DNA of 64,000 nt from contig WBMZ01011571.1 in the NCBI GenBank assembly GCA_013400975.1, forward strand, positions 124,001 to 188,000, in the 5' to 3' direction. The stretch comes from Atrichornis clamosus. Taxonomy: Eukaryota > Chordata > Aves > Passeriformes > Menuridae. The stretch's first letter is position 1, and each line of letters begins with the position of its first letter. The notes beneath the pieces were generated by a model that ran no database searches, had not been told where the DNA came from, and was given only the letters and a program-made list of their open reading frames with translations. Below, piece after piece: positions 37,281 to 48,805 of the stretch. Position numbers and translations under genes: made by a program.

Positions 37281-40200
37281 TGAACAGCATTACAGCTGTA
37301 ATACTCTGGTTAAAATATGCAAACTCCCTGGATGTGCCATGTGCTGCTGCAAGCTAAGCTCACCGCTTCATATTTCCTAGTGGGAAATTATTTTTTAATT
37401 CATTTTTGATTCTGTTTCCTTTTTCCAGTTTTGGTAGACCAAAATGCAGATTATTCATAAATTATTTGAAAGGAGATGCAGCAGACAATTAGATTGTCCT
37501 GTCAATCTCTGTGTGCTATTAAAAAACAGCTATGAATATAATCTCTGTGAGCATCTGAATGGTATGCTTATGTTTCTAAGTATGATATATATATAAAATA
37601 AGAACTCCATGTGTCAGGTAAAAAGATTAATAAGAATAAGCATTGCATTAATGAACATATTTTCATAGGGAATAATTGTATCTGCTAAACATTTAGGAAA
37701 CTTTAAGCTTTCATATTTATATTGATAGTCAAAATCTACATAATCAAGAGAATAAAATAGAAAAAACTGCAAAATCTAAAATAATTGTTAGTCAGTGATT
37801 TAGTACTTAAAGGCAAGATGCCTTTTTATCCAGTAGTTTTCGTAATTCTAAAGTAGCAACATGTCTGTGTCTTGCCTATGAAGAGAATTAGGCACCTAGA
37901 AATGAAGTCCTCTCATTGACTAACTTCATGAAATTGGTGTACAAGCAAGGGCTTCTATCACTCCACTGAAGCAGAGGTAAGTGCCTCCCTCAGCTCTGCT
38001 CTCATTGGTGTGAGACAGGCGCCTGCATCAGCCATTCCCTTGGGCACACAAAAATTAGTCCTTCAGTTCAAGTAATAGTTGCCAGGTTCAGTGAAGGTCT
38101 GGGCTGAAGTCCTGCTTGTGCTTATTTGAGTTTTCACTGTCATGAACTATGAGCATTCTATAACACCAGACTGCAAAAAACACAGGCTCTTTGCATACTT
38201 CTTGTGGAAGATGACTTGTAGGACAGCATGATTAATAATTGCTCTGTGGTCCAGTGACAGGAAAGCTCATCAAAGATATAGAGGACAGTTTTAATTATTT
38301 TCCCTTGTGAATATTTAATCATGAATATTTATTTATATTTCATGGAGTGACTCCAATGGCTACCACGCCAATCCAGAATAACTAAGGAGTTAGACTTTGG
38401 AGGTCAAGAAGCGATTCCTGCCCTGGTTCTGGGTTTATTTAGGCAATAAAATGACAATCTTAGTCTTTCATATGCCCTGCAACTTGGGGCCACTGAACTC
38501 TGTCACATTAAGATATGACCGTCTTGTTATTCCAAAGGTGCCACATTTACTGAAATTTAGTAAGGTAATACATCTGACAAAATAGAGTCGATTTAGAAAA
38601 TAGCTGACCATCTCATTTCACATAAGATAACAGAATCATATATTTCCCTGTATTTCTATCATATTTGTTCAGTATTTTCTATTAAGAGCTCTTTTGTTGA
38701 GCACTGTTTTTTCCTTCCCTAACATTTGAGTTTCTGTTTTCCTTGGGAAACAGAAGATGTCTGCATTTGGAATTGGGCATTGAAATAAAGAGATGCAGTA
38801 CAATGATTATAAATTACCATTGGATCAAATAGACAGTAGTTTACATTACATTTAAACACTTTATACCATACTTGTTGTAAAAGGGAAATGAGCTTACGAC
38901 CCTTAAAATATGTCTAATTTCCTACGATTTATGGAGAATAATGGAAGCTACTCCAAGAGGAGACATTAAGAGAAGCTTTTCCTGTCAAGGTGGATGTGCA
39001 ATTGTTCAGGGCAAGAGCTTCAAAATTAAAATAGATTTCTCTTTTTATCCCCAGCATTTTAAGCCAAATTTCTGCCATTTGACTTAGTATTTAACCCTTT
39101 TATTAACAAGAGTGAGCTTTGCTTTCAATTTAACTCCAGTTCCCTTCTCCAAAGAAAACCAAAATGCCACAGTTATAATGTTAATTGCTCCTTAGGGGGT
39201 TTTGCTCTGTAGGGGGTTTTGCCAACACAATTGTATTTAGAATTCTGTCAGGAAGCTTACAACATTTTCTGAAGTTGACTTCAACACTTTATGATCTTAC
39301 AACCTGATTTCTTGATGAAAATCAAAGCAAAGTGTTCCTGAAGCAGACTTTATACAAAAGCATTCCTACGTTCACTGTTCAGGGTTCATATCACTGAAAT
39401 CTATTATCGTGTTTGAGGTGATTGCTTCAGCTGCTTCAGGCACTTTGTAGGGAGTGATGTGTCTAATACAGATATAGAAAGAACACAGATCTATTATGTG
39501 GTGGAAACTTCCTGTGAAACATCCATTTAGCATAGACAGTATGTTTAACAGCCTTTATATGTGCATGTGTGAAGTGTTTGGCATTTTCTTAGTAAGTAAA
39601 TGCCACATTGTCTTTCTTGTTGAAGGGTAACAGTGATTTTTGTAGATGGCAGACTATTCCTATTTTTAGCCTCATTGGTTGCTAATCCTTAGTTATGGAG
39701 CAAGTCTCCAATCATCATTCCTAGAAAATATTACCTATCAAAGACACCTGTTTTCTTGTGGATTTCTATTTAACTATGTCAGTCCTGGAATTTGCATGCC
39801 TCTTTAGCATCCTTTGGCCCTTTATTTTTCTCACAGTGCAGGCTTTGCCAATATGTACAGGGAGTATAAATATGACTTGGTGTAGTGAGTTATCACTGTT
39901 ACCAAAACCCCAAAACTCCATCCTGCTGCCTTTCCATGAGCTGAGTGCCTTGTACATCATTATCAAAGAAGGTGATGAAACCTCTGAAGTGCTAATTTTA
40001 AAAAAAATGGAAAAAATGTCATCCAGTTACAACTTGGTTTGATTGTTATTCATGATGTATAATCAACATCAAAACCATGACCATTCTTGTATTAAATAAA
40101 AATTATAGGAAAAGTTCAAATGTGAGTGGGCATAGAATGAAAAGTGTCATGTTCATTTGTTTGTTTTAAACCAGATGTGCAGCTCTCACATACGTCAGTA

Positions 40201-40340
40201 AAATTATATTCAGTGACGGTTTAATGAGAGCTTAAACCTGATGATACAGCCCTGTTTCTTCTGAGTGAGGCAAGTGCCTGATTTATTTTGCTGGTCACGG
40301 ATGTCGCTTGCCCTTCTAGGAAGACTGTTTTTAGTAATGT
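37281..40340. other. non-coding DNA, no gene seen
   Basis: Unique AT-rich DNA with open frames no longer than 94 codons and no recognised motif. A duplicated GGGGGTTTTGC-like word near 39196-39222 is a minor local repeat. Confidence 0.5.
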
Positions 40341-40415
40341 GTTGAAAACTGCCAGGGGTGGAAACTACACAGCCTCTCTGGGCAACCTGTTAACTGCACG
40401 TTACTCACAGGAGAA
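40341..40415 (-). mobile_element. short CR1 scrap
   Basis: GTTGAAAACTGCCAGGGGTGG, ACTACACAGCCTCTCTGGGC and AACCTGTTAACTGC parallel the reversed CR1 block that normally reads TTGAACACCTCCAGGGATGG, CTCTGGGCAACCTGTTCCAGTG. Only about 75 bp is alignable by eye, and neither end of CR1 is present. It is an old internal fragment. Confidence 0.6.
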
Positions 40416-42208
40416 TAGGTAGGGGTCTACTTCAGTTCACACCTCAGGCCTTTCCACAATCCCCAGTTACTATCTAAGACACATAAATCTGTAATCCAGG
40501 CATGGACATAAAGTGAGCGTAGAGTCTCACCTCCATGTTTGAAATGTAATATAACCACTTGCACTTTTAGTGCAATGCAAAAACTAGTGAAGACAGACGT
40601 CTGGGAAAAATGTCTTTCTTCCTTTGGATGGTCATTAATGGGAATTCAGAGTGTTGCTTGAATGGGGACAAAACCAAACTGAGTGAGAAAACAAAACACT
40701 TATGAGGTTTTAATTTGAGACTCATCTGTGTGTTCTTTGAATCTACACTGCAGTAAATGTGACAAGAAGTTGTTTCTTTTAATGTGAGGCTCTTTATTTG
40801 ATCATAAATATGGTCAGAGTTCAGGAACTTTGCTTGTGCAACAAATTATACTTATTTCAAAACCACTTTCAGTGTTTAGTAAGGTATGTTAAAACAAAAA
40901 AACCACTGCAAATATAGTGTTAAGTTCACACGAGCCATTTCTAAGAAAAAACACTGTGCTTTCCCCTGGACTTTTAGACCCCTTGATTTATGAATACATT
41001 GTTTTGTTTTCTGATTTTTTGTTTTGTTTGTGTTTATTTGTTGAAAGACAGTAGAGCTTTTTAATAGATTATTCAACTAGACAACTGGTAAGCATCTCAA
41101 AATCTTAGGAATCATCCTTAAATGTTTAATCTGTTTTAAATTTCTGTAGAGAATCTATTTAATTTTTTGAGCTTTTTCCACAGACTTGTTTGAGACTTGA
41201 AGATTTTGTGGTTGACTTACATCAGTTAAGTCAACCATATTCCACTAGCATCACATGACAGCAATGCAAGAGGAGCATGAATAATTATTAATATTAGGTA
41301 ATTTAATGCTTCTGCATACTTGTGCACTTAGTGATTTCAACATTCTCATGCCACCTGCATAATCTGTCTATTTTGAGTCACGAGAAGAGTGTGTGGAATT
41401 TCCTTAACATTGAAGTCATGATCAGTGTATCTCTTCCAGATGTAAACCCATAAGAAGATCTATGAAAGTGTAAAATTATCAACTTGATTGTCCTGACATT
41501 TGAAACTGGAAGTTATTATAGATTTAACAGAGTTATATTAAATAACAGATGTCCCAACGTAAATATTCACAGATACACCTAAGTAAACAGGTCAAAGACG
41601 GGGTCACCCACTGCAGTAGTATTTTGCTTTGGACACGCTGTAAAGACGACAGATAGCATTATGACATGTGACAAAGCACGCGTGATCTGAGATCAGTCTG
41701 CATTTACACCTGTACAGAAAGGCTTCATTTCATTTCTTAATGAAGAGATGTAAGGATAGATCTAAAGCAGGTGTAAGTTGTCAAACTACTCATTCAAGCT
41801 CTGATTCCATCAGCTAAGAAGCTGCCCTCAACATGCTGTTGTGGTCTGTATCACCCAGTGTTGTATAACCTTACCCAAAGTGAGTAAGATGTGCCTTAAG
41901 ATCAATCTGCAAATGATTCAATGCCAGCTCATGAGAAGGGTCTAATCTCCTGTTGTTGAAAACGCCTAGAGCCTGGCTAATAAAATACTAAATAAGTGTA
42001 CAAACGTCAACCTCTTTTTATATTCCCACATATGGATAAAGATGTAATCCTTGAAGAATTTATTCAGAGACAAAATAAAGGATGGAGATCATACTGGGGG
42101 AGAAAGGAATGGGACCACTCCTTTCTTTCTCAAGCAGGCAGTTACAGACATGTAAAGGAATCACAAAGTGACAGAAAAACAGTGTTGAATTACCACACTT
42201 TCTATTGA
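40416..42208. other. non-coding DNA, no gene seen
   Basis: Unique sequence. The interval 41580-41730 is a little richer in CpG-containing words (GACGGGGTC, ACACGC, GCACGCGTG) than its surroundings but matches nothing I recognise. Confidence 0.5.
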
Positions 42209-42390
42209 CAGAATATATGAGATTAGAAGAGATTTAAGGCAGGAAAGAGTCCAACCCTCTGTCTTTTCTCACACTTTTTTGTTCTTCCATCCCCCATATT
42301 TGCAGGTACCTGCTCTAGGCAGGACTCTTCTAACCCATCTCTAATTAATACTTCACCTAATCTTCTTGTAATACTGCTAATTGTTCGCAA
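42209..42390 (-). mobile_element. ancient CR1-like LINE relic
   Basis: CAGAATATATGAGATTAGAAG followed by GAGTCCAACCCTCTG and GGCAGGACTCTTCTAACCC echoes, in reverse orientation, the 3' end of old CR1/L3-type elements: AGAATCATAGA..., GAAG, AGTCCAACCC, GCAGGAC..., then a pyrimidine-rich stretch. Divergence is much greater than in the other CR1 copies here. The subfamily cannot be given by eye. Confidence 0.45.
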
Positions 42391-42690
42391 ACTGGAGATT
42401 TAATCAACACTCTGCTAACAGGCGAAGCTTTATTCTCTCCACTATTTTGTGCTTTGACACGGGGAGAACTGAGGCAACTATGTCCCAATTGCTTTGTTTC
42501 CATGTAATTTAACAGCAAGACATTATTTTCTCATAAGAGGTGCTTTGAATTTTTACTGCTAATGAATAAATTAACTAAAAAGGTTAATCTGCCTACATGT
42601 TTATGAAACATTATGCAAATTGCTCTCAAAAAGGTTTAATGGTAATTGAAAGCAATTGAAAACCATGGTACATTTCACTCAATTTTAACT
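42391..42690. promoter_or_regulatory. candidate enhancer-like conserved element
   Basis: The segment is dense in developmental transcription-factor words. They include the octamer ATGCAAAT (42613-42620), TAATGAATAAATTAACT, GCTAATTG just upstream, AGCAATTGAA and AACAGGCGAAGC. The lack of simple repeats and the clustering of homeodomain and POU-like sites are typical of vertebrate conserved non-coding elements. The regulatory role is inference from motif content. Conservation was not tested. Confidence 0.3.
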
Positions 42691-43600
42691 TTTTTTTTTT
42701 TAAAGTACACAAATTGCACTCATTTTAAATTTTACAGATGTGTAGGGCAAGAGATCATTTTTATAAATTTAAAGGAGTTTTCTTATAATTTTTCAGCCTT
42801 TTAGATTTCCGAGGTTATAGAGATTCACCTGACAGTAGTCCAGTTAACAGTGAAAGATGATTGTCATTTAATATTTTAGTTCACAGATTCACAGAATATG
42901 CTGTATTGTTACTAACCTAATGATATTAATTTAACACATATTAAAGAAAATTACAAAATATCTGCCACATCATTTTTTAACCAAAATATTGCAAGATCTA
43001 CCATCCACTCCAGAGCAGTGTGGGTTCATAGGGGCTGAGATTCGCAACTGTGAGATGGAAACATTTTAACACAAGTAAGTTGCTCAGTTTTCATGGCTGT
43101 ATTCTAAATTCAACAAGGAAATACATTAAATATGCTCTCAAGGAGATGAGGCATGTTTAGAAGTAAAAAACAAGCCCCATATTCTATCTTTAATCACAAA
43201 TGATCCTATCTAATTGAACAAGAATGAAAGAATAGGGAGAGGGATGGGACAGAGAGAAATGTAGTATAGTTTGGTCCTCTAATTGTTTATAAAAGGCGTT
43301 AACAGAAAACAAAACAATAGGTCTACACATAAAGATTTGTATTCCAAAAAAACTAGGAAAAAAGAACTATTACTCAAACTGTGAAATGAGACAGCCCTGT
43401 GGTTTAGGACATTTTTATTTGGAGTCAAATCACCTGCATTTTTTTCATCACTGAGTTTCTTCTTTAGACTGGATTTCAATACAATCTGAATATTTGTTCT
43501 ATGAGAGAATGAGACGTTTTCTTAAAGACTATAATAACCTTGTCTGGGAAATTAATACTTGATTTTCCTAACACCTAAAATATTTTGGTGTTTATGTAGG
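42691..43600. other. non-coding DNA, no gene seen
   Basis: A T-run at about 42691-42701 and unique AT-rich sequence. No gene or recognised repeat. Confidence 0.5.
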
Positions 43601-43990
43601 CATTTATGTTTCAGCACCAAGACAAACATTTTTTCTGATTGGATTTTTTGGGGGTTGTTTATTTTAAGGAAGGGGTTTGTTGTTTTAGTTTGGTTTTGTT
43701 TGTTTGCTTGGGGTTTTGTTTGTTTGTTTAGACCTTCCTAAAAATGTATAAAGACTCACAAATTCTAACAAAGATGTTTTTAATGTTATCAATGTTCTCT
43801 CAATTTTTTTTTGTGAATATTTTTCTTAATCTGCTGTGATTTCGAAAATATTTCAGTTTTTTGATTTGATTTTTTTGTTTGTTTAACTTTTACTTTTGTC
43901 TGTCCTCCTTCCTTTTCTTTATTTTCCTTTTGTGGGCAGGAATTGGTGGATAGAAAAAGAAAGCACAAGAAGAAAAGGAAGAAAACCAGT
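43601..43990. repeat. low-complexity TTTG and pyrimidine/purine domain
   Basis: TTTG-type units (43692-43729) are followed by a pyrimidine-rich stretch (about 43861-43934) and then a purine-rich stretch (about 43953-43987). A 12-bp perfect inverted repeat, CTTCCTTTTCTT (43908-43919) and AAGAAAAGGAAG (43970-43981), links the last two. The apparent lysine-rich minus-strand frame is an artefact of this composition. Confidence 0.75.
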
Positions 43991-46900
43991 AGCTTGTTGT
44001 GAATATATTCAGTGTTGTGTATAGTACGTACATCTACATAAAAATGTATTGGAAAATTTTCAAGCAGCTCTGTTTGCAACTGTTTGCTTCTAACATCCCT
44101 GCTGGGTGTTGAAGATTAGTTAGCTGCATTGAGTGCTGCTCAGAGCACTGCTTGGGATCTCTTTCTGAAAGTAAAAATAGTGTAGAATATGTTTTGGCAG
44201 TACATGCAATCTGTGCTGACTGTCAGCAGACTGAATAGTGAGGGACCATCGCGGATTTAAGAGTTCTCACCGCTGCATGGCTGCAGTGGGAATCAGCAGA
44301 GCCCTGGAAGGTAGGGCCGTGCTGACACGAAGAGGCAATGGCTGCTCATCCTGCACTGTCCTCGTCTGGCAGCTCCCTTCCTGCCTTGGCTGCAGTGGCC
44401 CAGAGCTGCCCACTACTGCATTTCAAAACTTACTGCAACTACGCCCTCATAACTTTCACTGCAGGGCAGTCTTGCTTAGGAACTTAAAGTACTTGTTGTC
44501 ATTTCACTTCTAGAAGATCCTACTGGTCATTATCGTAAAAAGAGGAAATAAGTTTCCAGTTTCTACTAATATCTTGGTTAAGTAATGGTGGTTCTTTCAA
44601 ATATTTTATACTCTAGTACGTTTTTATTTTTAAAAATAGCCATAAATGTCAGCGGTTTTTTGACTTAAAAGCCATCGACATTCTTCCTCCCCCTTTTCCT
44701 ATGTGATGACTCTCATAGCCAAATCTCTCTGACAATGTTTTTTTGATATCTCCCATAAATGTTTTCATGGATATTTTATATCTTTTTCTTTTGTACTTCA
44801 ATAGGTTTTGTAAATTACTGGTGTTCTCTGATTCCCCCCACACAGTCATAAGCATAAATCTCACATCCTTTAGCCTCTGCAGGGTACTTTTGTTCTTCTT
44901 TTATGAATTTTACTATCCTTTTCCCTGATAATTCCAAAATGAGTTTGTTTGAGCACAAGGAATCAGGAATACTTCAAAGGAAATAATAACAATGCATTTA
45001 GTATTAGTAATACTTCCCTTTAATTAAGTTAATTGCTTCAGCTAGTGCATAAAATTTGTACAAAAACAAGTGAACTGTGAACAATTTAGAGATTTGGGGA
45101 ACTGATCCTCTTCCTTCTGCTTGGGTAAAAGTAACTTCCTCCACTTCCCACATTGTAAAGCACTGATATGTCTGTGAATATAAATTGGAGTCGTTTTAGA
45201 TACACTTAGAGTCACAACATCTTTTGTGGCAGGTGGTGAAGATTATTGGTGCACTTCTCACTTTGGCAATTGCCTCACTTTATCCAAGAGGATAGATGCA
45301 AAACCAGGGTGCCTGGGAATCAAGCCCCAGCTTCTCATACATTGGATAAATACCTAAATGCTGTCTTCAGTACATAGGCCTTTATGTTTGAGGTATGAAT
45401 AACCACGAAATAGTTTTCCTCATAAAATTTACTGCATTTTCTACTTCTTCTCATGTCAGAGAAATACCGTATGAGAAAACATTCTTTCAGCAATTTTCTT
45501 TCCAGAACTGGCTTGAAGCCAAATGTTCACAGTCCCACACTAATGGCAAAGAAGCAGCCAAGTATTTCTCCAGTTTCAAGAGGGGGAAAAGAAGAAGTTT
45601 ACTCTATTTTTCTGCTTGTAATCTGGATGACTCTTGACTGAGCATAGAGGAGCTAGTCACCTGGGCACTTCTACCTCTTTTACGACTGTCTGGGAATGTG
45701 GCAGAAAAATATTTACTTGTTTCCAAATTATGAGTATGATTTGTGGTTTGTAGTTTATACTTTGTCTTTTTACACTAGGTGCAATATACTACTGCCCTCT
45801 GTGCTCTCCCAGGAGTCAATTGTGTTGTTAGTCATCTCTGTAGCAATGTAGCCCTAGAAACAGTTAAAAGTTTTAAAAGAAGTATCGCTCAGACCACAAG
45901 GATTGTTTTCCACCCCATTACTGTGTTTGGCACACTTGAGAGGCATGATAGGGCATGGCCACTTTCCACCTGAAGACCTGGGCAGAAGACCAGACCAACC
46001 AATCCACAGTTTCCGTCTTGGAGAGCAAGGAGAGGTCATGGAACTGGTTAGCTATACCTAAAGCACACAGCAAGCAAGTGATCTCATGGCTGTAAGATTG
46101 ATCTTCTTCCTGAAATGCTTCTGCTCCCAGTAACAAGAGACCCAGACAGCAAACAAAAAGCTGTCAGTAAGGTTTGTTATGTGGTGATCAGCAGATATCT
46201 TGTGCCCTCAAATATTTAACAGGTCTGAACTCAAATACCAGACTTTCCTCAACACTTCTAACTTCTTACCTCAAAGGCCTCAACAAGACCAGAAATTCAG
46301 TTGACTAGGATTATTTACTAACAAAATGTTATTTTTAATATATTAGTCTCTTGCTTCAAATTTGCAGAAGAAGACAAAACAGTGACTAATTTTTATGTAT
46401 ATTTTTGTGTTTCAAAAAATGTGGAGCATTTGGATGCTTTACTTTCTCTCAGACCTGAGAACTCTTATGCCAGGTTACCCCAAGGGAGACTTTTTACCTG
46501 GTGTTATAAAGGGAACCCTGGCAGTTTTAACACATTACTCCAGTGTTTGCCTCAATTATATCTCATTTCTGTGGATATTGGACACATTTCAGACAGTTCT
46601 TGACCATCAGACCCATTTAAACTCACATTGCTCACAAAGTTACCCAAAAAAATATTATTGCAGAATGATTTAGCAGTCTCCAGACAGAGTACCTTAGCAA
46701 AACGTATGATTTATACTTTTATAGGCATTAACACAGTGACTTGAAGAAAATAAGATGTAGCTTTCAGTTCAAGCTTTGCTTTTAGATTTTAAATTCGTTA
46801 GCTAAATTTCCAGCAATTTTATTGGCTCTTTCTTGTTATCATTTATTCATACTTGTACCTCTCACAGACCTCCTTCCACTTCAGTGAAATATTGTTTGAA

Positions 46901-48540
46901 AAAAATTGGATATAGACAGATTTGAAGTTGAAATATTTTTCAAAGAGAACATGCATAAATATGCTGGGCACAGACATTAAATGTGTCGACACATTTTTTT
47001 TCCGATTTGTAAATGATGGTCTAAGTTCAAACATAAGTAGGGATACCAAGAGAGAAATTTGGGTAATCTTAAAAGGGGATCTTATTGTAACGCATATAAA
47101 TTGCCATTAAGAATACAGAATACCTGTATAATGCCCACTTCCAAATTTTGGCTGATTCCTAGAAGTCTGGGCAGTTTCACCCTAAGCAGACAACTCTTTC
47201 CTCTAGACCTGACCGGGCTGTGGATGTTAGATGGGGTCAAGCCTGAATTTCTTAATTATGTGAGCAAACCCAACTCATACTTTTGTCACTGAATTTGGAG
47301 CCTCCCATCTATTTTCACTGAATGTTCATGACAGCATCTGACCCAGAACCCCATCAGGGAACTTTTCCTCCCTTAGTCATCTAAAAGTGGATATCTCCCA
47401 CTTCCAAGTAGAAAGCAGGTATGGAAAATTAATTCTAACTTAGATTAGGATCTAAGGGTTCTGAGTTCCTGTTTCTGCTCTCAGACTTGAGCACCTATGT
47501 GTAGGTTTACTACCGAGGTCTTAGACATAGTGGCAAATCTCTGCTTAACTCTGACCTGAGACAGAGAGTGCTTGGACTGTGTAGTGTTCAAGCTCTGGAT
47601 CAGGATCACACATTTTTTTACAAAAGGTTTTGATTTTGCCTGTAGTGTTCAAACCCTGAAAATGGAGCTAGCTTCTCTTCTCCTCCATCTCTCCTACTGC
47701 TATTCTAGACTCAGATTTTATTGAGCTAATAATATGGCCCATAATATTACAGAAAACAGGCATGGCATAGAGATGTAACTCCCTGGAACATAATTCACAG
47801 ATAATCAATGTATGGAATTTAACACTAGTCTAAAGTATGCAATTAAGCACCTTTAAAAATCTGATGTGCAATTAGTAAGCATTTCACAGTAACAATCAAT
47901 AAAAGTAAATGAAGCTAACAGTTCAGAGTAATCATGTATCAGCAAATCAAATGCATACTGACATGCTATACCAGAGTAATTTATTTCTGCTATTGATTTC
48001 AGTGGAGGTTTTGTCTGATGACCTACATATGCTATGTTGAATTTAGTCCACAGAGATTAACAGCCATATAGGTTGACACTGAATCAAGTAATCAGGTTCC
48101 AAATGAACATCAAAGAGCGAATTTTTATTTTTGAATACTTAAGTACTCAGGAACCCATTAGCAGTCTATTAATAATGCAGGGTCACTGAAAATAAATTTG
48201 GAACTTTGGATTTGTCTTTTCCAGAAAGTCAGAATCCCAGAACAATCCTCCCCTGATGCACTCCATGTGTTAACACAGAGGACTTTGTTTCAGGGTTTTT
48301 TTAACTATCATGTTTAATATTTTGTTTAAGAGCAGGTAAAGAAAAAACAAAAGAATCCATCACCTTACAGTTGAAAATTTTCAGAGCAAGTTACAGTTTT
48401 GGTTCTGATTTCTTGTGCGATAAAGTTGACAGGCAGGACTCACTCTGCACTCACATTGAATATCAGAGTATGAAATTGGCCTAAGCAGTATAGCATTTGA
48501 AATGAACTTTGTTTTGTAGCTCTGCAGCCTTTCTCTCACC
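43991..48540. other. non-coding DNA with a GC-richer patch at about 44230-44480
   Basis: The patch at 44230-44480 contains CpG-bearing words and a 91-codon plus frame without recognisable features. I cannot assign it to a repeat. Elsewhere short overlapping frames on both strands (for example around 45400-46140) show no domain or splice structure. Confidence 0.45.
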
Positions 48541-48805
48541 CTTTGGACAAGGGTAGCATTTTTAAACTAAAAGAGGGTAGATCCAGACTCAGTATAAGGA
48601 AGAAATTTTTTACAATTAGAGTGGTAAAACACTGGCATAGGTTGCCCAGAAACGTGGTAGATGTCCCATCCATGGAAACATTCAAGGTCAGATTGGATGG
48701 AGCTCAGAGCAACCTGATCTGGTTGAAGATGTTGCTGCTCATTGCAGGGGGTTTGGCCTAGATGGTTTTTATAAGTCCCTTCCACTACCACCTATTCTAT
48801 GATTT
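48541..48805 (+). mobile_element. CR1 LINE 3' end with terminal repeat
   Basis: TTTAAACTAAAAGAGGGTAGA, TAAGGAAGAAATTTTTTAC, ACTGGCATAGGTTGCCCAG, CCATGGAAACATTCAAGGTC, AGCAACCTGATCTGGTTGAAG, GCTCATTGCAGGGGGTTTGG, CCTAGATGG and TATTCTATGATTTT follow the CR1 3' terminus in order. The copy is about 265 bp, strongly 5'-truncated and only modestly diverged. Confidence 0.95.

Noticed and set aside
43789..44079. Lysine-rich minus-strand frame resembling a basic protein
   Set aside because: It is produced by the pyrimidine/purine low-complexity domain and has no start or splice support.
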